Shown: positions 41,704-51,098, counted from the first letter of the stretch. The stretch is DNA of 64,000 bases from Streptomyces lincolnensis (GCF_001685355.1 NZ_CP016438.1:1922001-1986000), one strand, 5' to 3'. Program-made: numbers and translations. The notes: a model not told the origin generated them from the letters alone.

Positions 41704-43034
41704 CGGACGGACTCCATGACGTTCACCGCGGGGACCGTGCGCACCAGCCGGACCCGCTCGGCGCGGTAGTGCCCCACCTGGCGCACGGACAGCCGCCAGC
41801 CGGGCAGTTCGGCCCTGTCGCCGACGGCGGGGATACGGCCGAGCAGGTCGGCGACCAGGCCCGCGACGGTCTCGTACGGGCCCTCGGGCACCTCCAGGCC
41901 TATGCGCTGGAGGACGTCGACCCGGCAGCTGCCGTCGGCGTCCCAGGCGAGGCGGCCGTCCTCCGGCGGGGCGGCGGCGAGTTCGGGCAGGTCCTGCCCG
42001 TCGTGCTCGTCGCGGACCTCACCGACGATCTCCTCGACGATGTCCTCCAGCGTGACCACACCGGCCGTGCCGCCGTACTCGTCGACGACGACGGCGATGG
42101 GCTGCTCGCTGCGCAGCCGGGACAGCAGGGGCTTGACGGGAAGGGTCTCGGGGACGAGCAGCGCCGGGCGGGCGATCCGGCCGACGGGGGTGCGCAGCCG
42201 GTCCTGCACGGGCACGGACAGCGCGTCCTTGAGGTGCACCATGCCGACGATCTCGTCGATCTTCTCGCGGTAGACGGGGAAGCGGGACAGCCCGGTGGCC
42301 CGGGTCAGGTTGACGACGTCCTCGGCGGTCGCCGACGACTGGAGGGCGCTGACCTTCACGCGCGGGGTCATGACGTGCTGCGCGGTCAGCTCGGCGAGCG
42401 AGAGCGAGCGGACGAACAGGTCTGCGGTGTCCTGCTCCAGGGCGCCGGCCTGGGCGGAGTGCCGGGCCAGGGAGACCAGCTCGCCCGGGGTGCGGGCGGA
42501 GGCCAGTTCCACCGCGGGCTCGATGCCGAGCGCGCGGACGAGGCGGTTGGCGACCGCGTTGAGGCCGGCGATGACCGGGCGGAACAGCCGGGCGAAGGCG
42601 TGCTGCGGGCCGGCGACGAAGCGCGCGACCTGCATCGGCTTGGAGACCGCCCAGTTCTTGGGCACGAGTTCGCCGATCACCATCTGCACGGCCGAGGCCA
42701 GCAGCATGCCGATGACGACGGCCACACCGGAGACGGCTCCCTCGGGGACGCCGACCGCGGTGATCGGCCCGTCCAGCAGCTGCGCGAGCGCCGGTTCGGC
42801 GAGCATGCCGACGACGAGGGAGGTGATGGTGATGCCGAGCTGGGTGCCGGAGAGCTGGAAGGACAGCTCCTTGAGGGACTCGACGACGGTACGGGCCCGC
42901 CGGTCGCCCTCGGCCGCGGCCTTCTCGGCGTCGGTGGCCTCGACCGTGACGAGACCGAACTCGGCCGCCACGAAGAAACCGTTGGCCAGAATCAGCAGGA
43001 ACGCCGCTCCCAGCAGGAGCAGGGGGATGGTCAT
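41700..43034 (-). CDS. CNNM/CorC-type (hemolysin-family) membrane protein
   Basis: A 444-residue protein with an N-terminal CNNM transmembrane domain (ILANGFFVAAEFGLVTVEATDAEKAAAEGD; MVIGELVPKNWAVSKP), a CBS pair (AQHVMTPRVKVSALQSSA, LSRFPVYREKIDEIVGMVHLKDAL, RSEQPIAVVVDEYGGTAGVVTLEDIVEEIVGEVRDEHD) and a C-terminal CorC_HlyC domain (GRLAWDADGSCRVDVL...ETVAGLVADLLGRIPAVGD). Probable Mg2+/Co2+ transport or regulation at the membrane. It is first in a coupled pair of paralogues; the duplicate lost the CorC domain. Confidence 0.93.
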   Translation of the reverse strand: MTIPLLLLGAAFLLILANGFFVAAEFGLVTVEATDAEKAAAEGDRRARTVVESLKELSFQLSGTQLGITITSLVVGMLAEPALAQLLDGPITAVGVPEGAVSGVAVVIGMLLASAVQMVIGELVPKNWAVSKPMQVARFVAGPQHAFARLFRPVIAGLNAVANRLVRALGIEPAVELASARTPGELVSLARHSAQAGALEQDTADLFVRSLSLAELTAQHVMTPRVKVSALQSSATAEDVVNLTRATGLSRFPVYREKIDEIVGMVHLKDALSVPVQDRLRTPVGRIARPALLVPETLPVKPLLSRLRSEQPIAVVVDEYGGTAGVVTLEDIVEEIVGEVRDEHDGQDLPELAAAPPEDGRLAWDADGSCRVDVLQRIGLEVPEGPYETVAGLVADLLGRIPAVGDRAELPGWRLSVRQVGHYRAERVRLVRTVPAVNVMESVR

Positions 43035-43200
43035 GCCGCCGCCTCGGTATGTCGGGAGGGGGCGGCGCAGGTACTACAGGACGATCCGTCCATCGCTGGA
43101 GGGAGTCACTCCTCGGGTAGCAGGAACCGGGTGGGAGGAAGCAAGGGGCGGAGGCGCAACGAAAACGCCTCCGCCAACAGATTAATCAAGACAGGGCCCG

Positions 43201-43644
43201 CTACGGCAGATCCCCTGTCGAACGAGCCTCCGCGAGCGCCCGCAGCGTACGGGCGTCGGCGATGGCACGCTCCTTGGCGATGCCCGGCTGAATACCGAGC
43301 GCCGGCAGGCTGGTGCCGTCGCTGAGGTTGAGGAACACCCAGGGATCGCCGGGGCGGAGGTTCACCTGGATGATCTCGGCCCAGGCCAGGCGGCGCCGGC
43401 TGGCGATGTTCACGACGGTGACACCGGACTCGTCGGCGACGACTTTCGGCCGGGACAGCATGAGGAGCACCCCGAACAGGAGCGCCCCGGTGAAGACGAA
43501 GCTGAGGCGCTCGCCGCCGCTGAGCTGCTCCAGCAGCAGGGCGATCGTGGTGATCACCACGAAGATCGCGACACCGGCGGTGAGCAGGACGGCACGGGTA
43601 CGGCCCGGCCGGAAGGTGACGGGCAGGGCGGGCAGTTCGGACAT
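43201..43644 (-). CDS. PH-domain-like membrane protein
   Basis: A 147-residue protein with two membrane helices (AVLLTAGVAIFVVITTIALLLEQL and LSFVFTGALLFGVLLML) followed by a small beta domain with RRRLAWAEIIQVNLRPGDPWVFLNLSDG, the pattern of bacterial PH (bPH_6) proteins in actinobacteria. It lies 13 bp after hisG on the same strand and is probably the last gene of the rib-his transcript. Function unknown. A 166-bp space without genes separates it from the CNNM genes. Confidence 0.85.
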   Translation of the reverse strand: MSELPALPVTFRPGRTRAVLLTAGVAIFVVITTIALLLEQLSGGERLSFVFTGALLFGVLLMLSRPKVVADESGVTVVNIASRRRLAWAEIIQVNLRPGDPWVFLNLSDGTSLPALGIQPGIAKERAIADARTLRALAEARSTGDLP

Positions 43645-43657
43645 CTGACCGGGCTCC

Positions 43658-44506
43658 TCAGAGACGGCAGGCGTGGATGGCCGTGGTCAGGATGGCCCGG
43701 GCGCCGATGTCGTACAGGTCGTCCATGATCCGCTGGGCTTCCTTGGCGGGGACCATCGCACGGACGGCGACCCAGCCCTCGTTGTGCAGCGGGGAGACGG
43801 TCGGGGACTCCAGGCCGGGGGTGAGGGCGACGGCCTTCTCCAGCTGCTCGACGCGGCAGTCGTAGTCCATCATCACGTAGGTCCGGGCGACGAGGACGCC
43901 CTGGAGGCGGCGCAGGAACTGCTGCACCTTGAGCTCTTCCGCGTCCGCGCCGGTGCGGCGGATCACGACGGCCTCGGACTTCATGATGGGCTCGCCGAAG
44001 ACCTCCAGGCCCGCGTTGCGCAGCGAGGTGCCGGTCTCGACGACATCGGCGATGACCTCGGCGACGCCCAGCTCGATGGCGGTCTCGACGGCGCCGTCGA
44101 GGTGGACGACGGAGGCGTCGACGCCCTTGTCGGCCAGGTGTCCCTCGACGATGCCCTCGTAGGAGGTGGCGACGGTCCTGCCCTTGAGGTCCTCGACGCC
44201 GTTCGCCGTGCCCGGCTTGGCGGCGAAGCGGAAGGTGGAGCGGGCGAAGCCGAGCGGCAGGATCTCCTCGGCCTCGGCGGCGGAGTCGATCAGCAGGTCG
44301 CGGCCGGTGATGCCGATGTCGAGCCGGCCGGAGGAGACGTAGATCGCGATGTCGCGGGGGCGGAGGTAGAAGAACTCGACCTCGTTCACCGGGTCGACGA
44401 TCCGCAGTTCCTTGGACTCCCGGCGCTGCTGGTAGCCGGCCTCATGCAGCATCTCCGCCGCAGGGCCGGAGAGGGAACCCTTGTTGGGGACGGCGATGCG
44501 CAGCAT
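43658..44506 (-). CDS. hisG: ATP phosphoribosyltransferase, long form
   Basis: A 282-residue HisG of the long, self-regulated type: LRIAVPNKGSLSGPAAEML at the N-terminus, the PRPP-binding segment ADVVETGTSLRNAGLEV, and a C-terminal allosteric domain (PGLESPTVSPLHNEGWVAVRAMV) that binds histidine. It catalyses the first step of histidine synthesis, ATP plus PRPP to phosphoribosyl-ATP. It follows hisE by 47 bp at the end of the riboflavin gene run. No separate HisZ is needed in this form. Confidence 0.97.
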   Translation of the reverse strand: MLRIAVPNKGSLSGPAAEMLHEAGYQQRRESKELRIVDPVNEVEFFYLRPRDIAIYVSSGRLDIGITGRDLLIDSAAEAEEILPLGFARSTFRFAAKPGTANGVEDLKGRTVATSYEGIVEGHLADKGVDASVVHLDGAVETAIELGVAEVIADVVETGTSLRNAGLEVFGEPIMKSEAVVIRRTGADAEELKVQQFLRRLQGVLVARTYVMMDYDCRVEQLEKAVALTPGLESPTVSPLHNEGWVAVRAMVPAKEAQRIMDDLYDIGARAILTTAIHACRL

Positions 44507-44553
44507 GAGGCGAGCTTCCTTCTTCTCGTACGGAAAGGGGGTGCGGGTACGGC

Positions 44554-44826
44554 TCAGAGGTGGGCGTAGACGTCGTCGAGGGAGATCCCCCGCGCGACCA
44601 TCATCACCTGGACGTGGTAGAGCAGCTGCGAGATCTCCTCGGCGGCCGCTTCCTTGCCCTCGTACTCGGCGGCCATCCAGACCTCGGCGGCCTCTTCGAC
44701 GACCTTCTTGCCGATGGCATGGACGCCCTTGCCGACCAGCTCTGCGGTGCGGGAAGTGGCGGGATCGCCGTTGGCGGCCTTGTGCTGGAGCTCGGTGAAG
44801 AGCTCCTCGAACGTCTTATTGGACAT
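44554..44826 (-). CDS. hisE: Phosphoribosyl-ATP pyrophosphatase
   Basis: A 90-residue all-alpha pyrophosphohydrolase of the MazG-like fold: [27 protein letters not shown], then [13 protein letters not shown] and [18 protein letters not shown] with the metal-binding Glu/Asp set. It converts phosphoribosyl-ATP to phosphoribosyl-AMP, step 2 of histidine synthesis. ATG at 44826 is chosen over an in-frame GTG at 44838. It sits 33 bp after ribH. Confidence 0.97.
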   Translation of the reverse strand: MSNKTFEELFTELQHKAANGDPATSRTAELVGKGVHAIGKKVVEEAAEVWMAAEYEGKEAAAEEISQLLYHVQVMMVARGISLDDVYAHL

Positions 44827-44859
44827 GGTGGCGCCCACTTTACGCGTGTGCCGACCTGC

Positions 44860-45345
44860 CTATCGCCACGGTTCAGATACTGAGCGGAGGGTGGCTGCGG
44901 TCGCCACCGCCGCCGTCACCGCCTCGTGCCCCTTGTCCTCACTGGAGCCCTCGATTCCGGCCCGGTCCAGGGCCTGCTCCTCGGTGTCGCAGGTCAGCAC
45001 GCCGAAGCCGATGGGCACGCCGGTGTCCACGGAGACCTGGGTGAGGCCCTGGGTGACGCCCTGGCACACGTACTCGAAGTGGGGGGTGCCGCCGCGGATC
45101 ACGACGCCGAGGGCGACGATCGCGTCGTAGCCGCGCCCGGCGAGGACCTTGGCGACGACCGGGAGTTCCCAGCTGCCGGGGACCCTGAGCAGGGTCGGCT
45201 CGTCGATGCCCAGGTCGCGCAGGGCGCGCAGGGCGCCGTCCACCAGACCGTCCATCACCTTCTCGTGCCACTGTGCCGCGATGACGGCGACCCGGAGGTC
45301 TCCGACGTTGCGTACGGACAGTTCGGGTGCGCCCTTGCCACTCAC
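44860..45345 (-). CDS. ribH: 6,7-dimethyl-8-ribityllumazine synthase
   Basis: A 161-residue lumazine synthase: [55 protein letters not shown] and [15 protein letters not shown] are all conserved, including the active-site His in the GGTPHFEYV loop. It condenses the ribitylaminouracil with dihydroxybutanone phosphate; subunits form a large capsid-like assembly. The GTG start follows AGGAG. It is 52 bp behind ribBA. Confidence 0.97.
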   Translation of the reverse strand: MSGKGAPELSVRNVGDLRVAVIAAQWHEKVMDGLVDGALRALRDLGIDEPTLLRVPGSWELPVVAKVLAGRGYDAIVALGVVIRGGTPHFEYVCQGVTQGLTQVSVDTGVPIGFGVLTCDTEEQALDRAGIEGSSEDKGHEAVTAAVATAATLRSVSEPWR

Positions 45346-45397
45346 GTTCTCGTGTCTCCTCGGTGTGCTCTTGCCGGTTTCACTGGTCTTGCTGGTG

Positions 45398-46696
45398 TCA
45401 CTGGTTGCCGCAGGTGGACACGGCCGACGTGGGGGTCGTGTCCAGCCAGGGCAGGTCGTGGCCCATCCGGTCCCGCTTGGTGCGCAGGTAGCGGAGGTTG
45501 TGCTCGCCCGCCTGTATGGGCATCGGCTCGCGGCCGGTGACCTTCAGTCCGTGGCGGACGAGCGCGTCGGTCTTGTCGGGGTTGTTGGTCATCAGGCGCA
45601 CGCTAGTGACGCCCAGGTCCTTCAGGATCTGCGCGCCGGCGCCGTAGTCCCGGGCGTCGGCCGGCAGGCCGAGCTCCAGGTTGGCGTCGAGGGTGTCGTG
45701 GCCCTGTTCCTGGAGTTCGTACGCCCGGAGCTTGGACAGCAGGCCGATGCCGCGTCCCTCGTGGCCGCGCAGGTAGACCACCACTCCCCTGCCCTCGCTC
45801 TGGATGCGCTCCAGGGAGGCGTCCAGCTGAGGGCCGCAGTCGCAGCGCAGGGAGTGGAAGACGTCGCCGGTCAGGCACTCGGAGTGGACGCGGACCAGGA
45901 CGTCCTCGCCGTCGCCGAGCTCGCCGTGCACGAGGGCGACATGCTCGACGCCGTCGACGGTGGAGCGGTAGCCGTAGGCCGTGAACTCACCGAAGGCGGT
46001 GGGCAGATGGGTCTTGGCCTCGCGGCGGACGGTGGGTTCGCTGGTACGGCGGTAGGCGATCAGGTCCTCGATGGAGATGATCGTCAGGCCGTGCTTGCGG
46101 GCGAAGGGGATCAGCTCGGGCAGGCGGAGCATCCGGCCGTCCTCGCCAGCGATCTCGACGATGGCGCCGGCCGGGCGCAGCCCCGCGAGCCGGGCCAGGT
46201 CGACGGCGGCCTCGGTGTGGCCGTCGCGGGTGAGTACCCCGCCGGACCTGGCCCGCAGCGGGAAGATGTGGCCGGGGCGGACGAGGTCGGACGGCTCGGC
46301 GGCGCCGCTCGCCAGCAGCTGAAGCGTGCTGGCGCGGTCGGAGGCGGAGATGCCGGTGGTCACTCCGTGGGCCGCCGAGGCGTCCACCGAGACCGTGAAC
46401 GCGGTCTTCATCGACTCGGTGTTGTCCGCGACCATCTGCGGGAGCTGGAGCCGGTCCAGTTCCTCGCCCTCCATGGGCGCGCAGATCAGGCCGCGGCACT
46501 CGCTCATCATGAAGGCGACGATCTCGGGGGTCGCCTTCTCGGCCGCGATGACGAGGTCGCCCTCGTTCTCCCGGTCCTCGTCGTCGACGACCACGATCGG
46601 GCGGCCGGCCGCGATGTCTGCGATGGCCTGCTCGATCGGGTCGAGCGCGAAGTCCTCGAAGCCGTCGGTGCTGTACAGGATCGGTGCCGCTGTCAT
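45398..46696 (-). CDS. ribBA: Bifunctional DHBP synthase / GTP cyclohydrolase II
   Basis: A 432-residue fusion. The N-terminal half is 3,4-dihydroxy-2-butanone-4-phosphate synthase ([64 protein letters not shown]). The C-terminal half is GTP cyclohydrolase II with the zinc cysteines in [19 protein letters not shown] and the [10 protein letters not shown] block. Together they start both branches of riboflavin synthesis. ATG at 46696 overlaps the TGA of ribM (ATGA). It is part of the FMN-riboswitch operon. Confidence 0.97.
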   Translation of the reverse strand: MTAAPILYSTDGFEDFALDPIEQAIADIAAGRPIVVVDDEDRENEGDLVIAAEKATPEIVAFMMSECRGLICAPMEGEELDRLQLPQMVADNTESMKTAFTVSVDASAAHGVTTGISASDRASTLQLLASGAAEPSDLVRPGHIFPLRARSGGVLTRDGHTEAAVDLARLAGLRPAGAIVEIAGEDGRMLRLPELIPFARKHGLTIISIEDLIAYRRTSEPTVRREAKTHLPTAFGEFTAYGYRSTVDGVEHVALVHGELGDGEDVLVRVHSECLTGDVFHSLRCDCGPQLDASLERIQSEGRGVVVYLRGHEGRGIGLLSKLRAYELQEQGHDTLDANLELGLPADARDYGAGAQILKDLGVTSVRLMTNNPDKTDALVRHGLKVTGREPMPIQAGEHNLRYLRTKRDRMGHDLPWLDTTPTSAVSTCGNQ

Positions 46697-47334
46697 GCCG
46701 GCGCTCCTTCCATGACGGGCTGCGAGGCCTTGCGGGAGCGCAGCCACCAGTCGCGCATGCCCCACAGGACGAGCGCGCCGTAGATGACGTAGACGAAGCC
46801 GGAGAAGGCGTAGCCGTTGGCGAAGTTCAGCGGGACGCCGACCAGGTCGACCAGCAGCCAGGCGAACCAGAACTCGACCATGCCGCGGGCCTGGGCGTAC
46901 ATGGCGACGATGGTGCCGACGAAGATGTAGGCGTCGGGCCAGGGGTCCCAGGACAGGCTCGGGTAGGCCTTGAAGAGCAGGGCCACCGCGACCGTGCCCG
47001 CGGCCGCGGCCGCGACCATGGCCACGCGCTCGCGCCCGGTGGCGAACCGCGGGGTGATGTGGCCGTCCGCGGACTGCCCCCGGCTGCGGTTCCACTGCCA
47101 CCAGCCGTACACGGCGACGACCATGACGACGATCTGCTTGCCGGCGCTGCCCGCCAGATGGCCGTAGAAGGCCACGAAGAGGATGAGGCCGGACAGGAAC
47201 TGGGTGCTCCAGGTCCAGATGGAACGACGCCAGCCGAGGGCGAGCGTGATCAGGCCGAAGATGTTGCCGACCATGTCGGACCAGATGATGCGCTGGCCGA
47301 AGAGCGTGAACGCCTCGGAGTTCAGCCAGTTCAC
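46693..47334 (-). CDS. ribM: PnuC-family riboflavin transporter, RibM-like
   Basis: A 213-residue membrane protein with about seven helices; [29 protein letters not shown] and the C-terminal [42 protein letters not shown] mark the PnuC family. In Streptomyces davaonensis RibM, and PnuX in corynebacteria, this protein in the rib operon carries out energy-independent riboflavin uptake. GTG at 47334 overlaps the ribE stop and its own stop overlaps ribBA, so it is translationally coupled on both sides. Confidence 0.92.
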   Translation of the reverse strand: MNWLNSEAFTLFGQRIIWSDMVGNIFGLITLALGWRRSIWTWSTQFLSGLILFVAFYGHLAGSAGKQIVVMVVAVYGWWQWNRSRGQSADGHITPRFATGRERVAMVAAAAAGTVAVALLFKAYPSLSWDPWPDAYIFVGTIVAMYAQARGMVEFWFAWLLVDLVGVPLNFANGYAFSGFVYVIYGALVLWGMRDWWLRSRKASQPVMEGAPA

Positions 47335-47933
47335 CGGCCTGCCCCCTGACTGCCCATCAGCCGCTCGACGTACTTGGCGATAACGTCGACCTCGAGGTTG
47401 ACCGGGTCGCCGGGCTGCTTGAGGCCGAGCGTGGTCAGGTCGAGGGTGGTGGGGATGAGGCTGACCGTGAAGAAGTCGGGGCCGGCGTCGACGACGGTGA
47501 GGCTGATGCCGTCGACGGTGATGGAGCCCTTCTCGACGACATAGCGCGTGAGGTCCGCGGGGAGCGAGATCTTGACGATCTCCCAGTTCTCGGACGGCTT
47601 GCGCTCCAGCACCTCGCCGGTGCCGTCGACATGGCCCTGCACGATGTGCCCGCCGAGGCGCGCGCCCACGGCCATGGGGCGTTCCAGGTTGACGCGGGAG
47701 CCGACGGCGAGGGCGCCGAGGCTGGAACGGTTCAGGGTCTCCGCCATGACGTCGGCGGTGAACTCCTCGCCCTCGTGCTCCACGACGGTGAGGCAGACGC
47801 CGTTGACGGCGATGGAGTCGCCGTGTTTGGCGCCCTCCGTGACGACCGGTCCGCGCAGACGGAAGCGGGAGGCGTCGTCGAGGATCTCGACGGCGGTGAC
47901 CTCACCCAGTTCTTCGACGATTCCGGTGAACAC
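47331..47933 (-). CDS. ribE: Riboflavin synthase, alpha chain type
   Basis: A 200-residue protein with two lumazine-binding repeats: [48 protein letters not shown], and the second copy [16 protein letters not shown] with [24 protein letters not shown]. It dismutates two lumazines to riboflavin, last step of the pathway. The GTG start at 47933 follows AGGAGG. First gene after the FMN riboswitch, which ends 148 bp upstream. Confidence 0.97.
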   Translation of the reverse strand: MFTGIVEELGEVTAVEILDDASRFRLRGPVVTEGAKHGDSIAVNGVCLTVVEHEGEEFTADVMAETLNRSSLGALAVGSRVNLERPMAVGARLGGHIVQGHVDGTGEVLERKPSENWEIVKISLPADLTRYVVEKGSITVDGISLTVVDAGPDFFTVSLIPTTLDLTTLGLKQPGDPVNLEVDVIAKYVERLMGSQGAGR

Positions 47934-48080
47934 TTCCCGGGTCCTCCTGCCTCATTCGGGCACGGACTCCGGGGCTGTCGATGACGACAGAATGTACGAG
48001 CGAGACACCGGGAACGACGCCGGACAGGGTTCGTCACGAGGACGACCTGATACGACGGCACGCACGAATGCCCGCCCGCC

Positions 48081-48207
48081 GCGCACTGCCTCCCATCCGG
48101 ACTTTAACCGTCGGTCCAGGAATTTCACCTGGTCAACCGGCCACTGGACGTGACCGGGTCGCGGACTGTAACCGCCGGTTCGGACTTTCACCGACCCCGG
48201 AGTGCGC
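48081..48207 (-). promoter_or_regulatory. FMN riboswitch (RFN element)
   Basis: Read on the minus strand it contains the RFN conserved blocks in order: CGGGGTCGGTGAAAGTCCGA, ACCGGCGGTTACAGTCCGCG, CCTGGTGAAATTCCTGGACC, GACGGTTAAAGTCCGGATGG and GGAGGCAGTGCGC. The P1 stem pairs GCGCACT (48207-48201) with AGTGCGC (48087-48081). It is upstream of ribE and should switch off the rib genes when FMN is bound. The expression platform is the 147 bases before the ribE GTG; I see no clear U-rich terminator, so control of ribosome access is possible. Confidence 0.96.
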
Positions 48208-48447
48208 TGCTTCTGGTACAGGGCCAGTGTGCCACGCCTGACCGACCTCCATACAGGTGACGGATGTGGGGTGACTCACAGAGCGTGCCGGGAATGTAAC
48301 CGCCCCCGCTTCGACTCCCGCCTCGACCCCCACCTCTTGACCTAATGGTCTAGTCCTTTTAGAGTCGATCTACGGGTCCGGCGACGGTGACGACGGCCCT
48401 TGCCCGCCGCCGGACCCCCGTGGGCCGACCCACGTGGGCCGACAGAC
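48208..48447. other. Intergenic region between the riboswitch and the ROK gene
   Basis: Besides the orphan promoter no gene is seen. GTGGGCCGACCCACGTGGGCC repeats near 48419-48443 could act as the ROK gene terminator on the minus strand. Confidence 0.45.
48337..48365 (+). promoter_or_regulatory. Orphan chitinase-type promoter with DasR-like half repeat
   Basis: TTGACC (48337-48342), 17 bp and TAGAGT (48360-48365) with TGGTCTAGTCCT (48346-48357) in the spacer. The 12-mer, and its distance to both promoter boxes, are identical to those in front of the chitinase at 33.6 kb. It points rightward, but only the end of the opposite-strand ROK gene follows. A deleted chitinase gene is the likely explanation. 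Confidence 0.75.
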
Positions 48448-49635
48448 CTAGCGCGCAGGCGCGAACAGCTCGTCCTGCGCCCGGTCCCGCGCCGTGAGCA
48501 GCGCGCCGCGCAGCACCGCCTCCCCGCCCAGGCTGCTCGCCCGTACCTCCGTGGGCAGCGGCGACATCCGCGCCAGCCGCTCCTGGACCCGCGCGGCGAG
48601 GACCGTGCCGCCCGCCCGGCCGATCTCGCCGGCCAGCACCACACATCCGGGGTCCAGTACGGAGATGACGGCGGCGGCCCCCAGGGCGACCCGGTCGGCG
48701 AGCGCGTCGAGGAAGCGGTCGGCGGCGGGGCTCGGCGCTCCGTCCACCGCCTCCCGCACCAGCGCCGCCGCCCGCGGCTCATGGGCCAGGGGCACGGCCG
48801 TCACCCCGCACTCGGCCGCGAGACCGGCGATCGCGCCCGCCGCCGCGAGGGAGTGGAAGCCGCCGCCGCAGTCGGTGGCCGAGGGCAGACCGGTCGTGCC
48901 AGGGACCGGGAGGAAGCCGATCTCGCCGGTGCCGCCGGAGGCCCCCCGGCGCAGCTTTCCGTCGAGGACGACGGCGGCTCCGATGCCCATGCCGAACCAG
49001 AGCAGCACGAAGGTGTCCCGGTCCCGGGCGGCCCCGTCGCGCTGCTCGGCCAGGGCGGCGAGGTTGGTCTCGTTCTCCACGCTGACGCGGGCCCGGGGCA
49101 GCCGCTCCTGGAGGGCGTCGACCAGCCGCCGATGCCATGCGGGCAGGCCGGAGGAGTCGCGGAGCTCGCCGCTCACGGGGTCGATCAGGCCGGGGACGCC
49201 GATGCCGACGGTGTGCAGCCGGTCCGCCCCCGCCTCCTTGGCCACGCGTTCGACCAACGCGACCGCCTGTTCCACCGCGGGCCCGGTCCCGGCGTCGTCG
49301 CCGATCGGCGCGGACGCCTCGGCGAACACCCGCCCGAGCAGGTCGGACACGAGGACGGAGACGCCCTCGGTGCGGACGTCGAGGGCGGCCAGATGCGCCC
49401 GGTCGGCGACGATGCCGTAGAGCTTCGCGTTCGGGCCGCGCCGCTGCTCCCCCGACTCGCCCACCACCGCGATCAGCCCGGAGGCGGTGAGGCGTTCGAC
49501 GAGGTCGGCGACGGACGGCCGGGACAGGCCGGTGAGCTGCTTCAGCCGGCCCGCCGTCAGCGGGCCCTCCTGCTGGAGCAGTCGCAGGGCGAGCCGGTCG
49601 TTGATGGCCCGGGCCGTGCTCGGGGATGCGGGCAT
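48448..49635 (-). CDS. ROK-family transcriptional regulator
   Basis: A 395-residue protein: an N-terminal winged helix (INDRLALRLLQQEGPLTAGRLKQLTGLSRPSVADLVERLTASGLIAVVG) joined to a ROK sugar-kinase-like fold (ALDVRTEGVSVLVSDLLG, GIGVPGLIDPVSG, ENETNLAALAEQRDGAARD, GMGIGAAVVLDGKLRRGASGGTGEIGF). The usual zinc motif CXCGXXGCXE is reduced to DCGGGFHS, and the GEIGH histidine is Phe. That favours a regulator with altered ligand binding over an active kinase. It is divergent from an MFS gene with an inverted repeat between them, so sugar-responsive control of that transporter is likely. Confidence 0.92.
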   Translation of the reverse strand: MPASPSTARAINDRLALRLLQQEGPLTAGRLKQLTGLSRPSVADLVERLTASGLIAVVGESGEQRRGPNAKLYGIVADRAHLAALDVRTEGVSVLVSDLLGRVFAEASAPIGDDAGTGPAVEQAVALVERVAKEAGADRLHTVGIGVPGLIDPVSGELRDSSGLPAWHRRLVDALQERLPRARVSVENETNLAALAEQRDGAARDRDTFVLLWFGMGIGAAVVLDGKLRRGASGGTGEIGFLPVPGTTGLPSATDCGGGFHSLAAAGAIAGLAAECGVTAVPLAHEPRAAALVREAVDGAPSPAADRFLDALADRVALGAAAVISVLDPGCVVLAGEIGRAGGTVLAARVQERLARMSPLPTEVRASSLGGEAVLRGALLTARDRAQDELFAPAR

Positions 49636-49687
49636 GCCGGGATCCTTCCAGATCGGCGGGGCGTCGGGGCGGCCGGTTAACCGCTAT

Positions 49688-49710
49688 CTATCAGGCAGGG
49701 TTCCTGATAG
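49688..49710. promoter_or_regulatory. Candidate ROK operator
   Basis: CTATCAGG (49688-49695) and CCTGATAG (49703-49710) form an exact 8-bp inverted repeat with a 7-bp spacer between the divergent ROK and MFS genes; a GGTTAACC palindrome (49675-49682) lies just beside it. Confidence 0.7.
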
Positions 49711-49758
49711 TTTACGTCACCGCGAAGGGGGACCCGAGAGCCTGGGAGGGGCCGGAGT

Positions 49759-50970
49759 ATGAGTGACGTGGTCTACGACCTGCGCGAGGTGCGGCGGGCC
49801 CGGTATGCCGTGGCCGCCGTGTTCGCCGTGCACGGCGCCGTCACCGGCTCGTTCGCGACCCGCGTGCCGTGGATCCAGGACCATGCCTCGGTCGGCGCCG
49901 GGCAGTTGGGGCTGGCGCTGGCCTTCCCCGCGCTGGGCGCCTCCGTGGCGATGCCGCTCGCGGGCAGGATCAGCCACACCTTCGGGGCCCGCAACGCGCT
50001 GCGCGGCCTGATCGCGCTGTGGACGCTCTCCCTCGTCCTGCCGTCCCTCTCCCCGAACCTGCTCACCCTCTGCCTGGCCCTGTTCGTCTACGGCGCCACC
50101 GCGGGCATGGCGGACGTGGCGATGAACGCGCTCGGCGTCGAGGTCGAGGAGCGGCTCGGCCGGTCGATCATGTCCGGTCTGCACGGCATGTGGAGCGCGG
50201 GTGCCCTGGTCGGCTCGGCGGCCGGCACGCTCGCCGCGCATCTGGGCTCGGACGCCCGGCTGCACCACGCGCTGGCGGCCGGGGTGCTGACCGTGCTCGG
50301 GGTGGCCTCGTGCGCGTGGGTGCTGGACCTCCAGCCCGCCGAGGACGAGGAACCGCCGCCCCGGTTCGCGCTGCCGCCCCGCTCGGCGCTGCTCATCGGC
50401 GCGGTCGGGTTCTGCGCGGTGTTCGCGGAGGGCGCGAGCCTGGACTGGTCGGCGGTGTATCTGCGCGACCGGCTGGAGACCTCGGCGGGTCTCGCGGCGG
50501 CCTGCACCACGGGCTTCACGCTGACCATGGCGATCGCCCGGATCGCCGGCGACCGGGTGGTGGACCGGTTCGGCTCGGTGCGCACGGTCCGGGTGAGCGG
50601 GGTGCTGGCCGTGCTCGGCGGACTGATGATCGTCGTCGCGGACCGTCCGGCGGTGGCGATGTCCGGCTTCGCCCTGATGGGTCTCGGCATCGCGGTGGTC
50701 GTCCCGCTGTGCTTCGCCGCGGCGGGCCGCAGCGGTCCGAACCCGAGCCTGGCCATCGCGGGGGTCGCGACGATCACGTACACCTCGGGGCTGGTCGCGC
50801 CGAGCGCCATCGGCGGTCTGGCCCAGGCGACCAGCCTGATGGTGTCGTTCGGTCTGGTGACCGTGCTGGCCTGCGGTCTGGTGGCCTTCGCCGGCGTGCT
50901 GCGCGCCGGGGACCGCGACCGCCCGAAGGTCGCTCCGGAGTCCTCCGCGGTCCCCGACGGACAGCCCTGA
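49759..50970 (+). CDS. MFS transporter, FucP/YbjJ-like
   Basis: A 403-residue 12-helix transporter. RVPWIQDHASVGAGQLGLALAFPALGASVAMPLAGR, the GADVAMNALGVEVEERLGRSIMSGLHGMWSAGALVGS-like region and DWSAVYLRDRLETSAGLAA are typical of the YbjJ/FucP group, in which sugar or metabolite substrates are expected. It is divergently paired with the ROK regulator, supporting a sugar or sugar-derivative substrate. The C-terminal 20 residues are polar. Confidence 0.9.
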   Translation: MSDVVYDLREVRRARYAVAAVFAVHGAVTGSFATRVPWIQDHASVGAGQLGLALAFPALGASVAMPLAGRISHTFGARNALRGLIALWTLSLVLPSLSPNLLTLCLALFVYGATAGMADVAMNALGVEVEERLGRSIMSGLHGMWSAGALVGSAAGTLAAHLGSDARLHHALAAGVLTVLGVASCAWVLDLQPAEDEEPPPRFALPPRSALLIGAVGFCAVFAEGASLDWSAVYLRDRLETSAGLAAACTTGFTLTMAIARIAGDRVVDRFGSVRTVRVSGVLAVLGGLMIVVADRPAVAMSGFALMGLGIAVVVPLCFAAAGRSGPNPSLAIAGVATITYTSGLVAPSAIGGLAQATSLMVSFGLVTVLACGLVAFAGVLRAGDRDRPKVAPESSAVPDGQP

Positions 50971-51098
50971 CCGACAGCCCTGACCGACGGCGCCGACCGG
51001 CCCGTTCCCGGTGGTCGGGACCAAGCGGTCGATCATCTTCCCCTTTCCGTGAGAATGGTCCGGACATCCGGCCTCTCACGCGAAAGCGACACCCCACC

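Noticed and set aside
48400..49680. 426-codon plus-strand frame downstream of the orphan chitinase promoter
   Set aside because: It is exactly antisense to the ROK gene, lacks a signal peptide or GH18 motifs, and has shadow-type composition, so it is not the missing chitinase.
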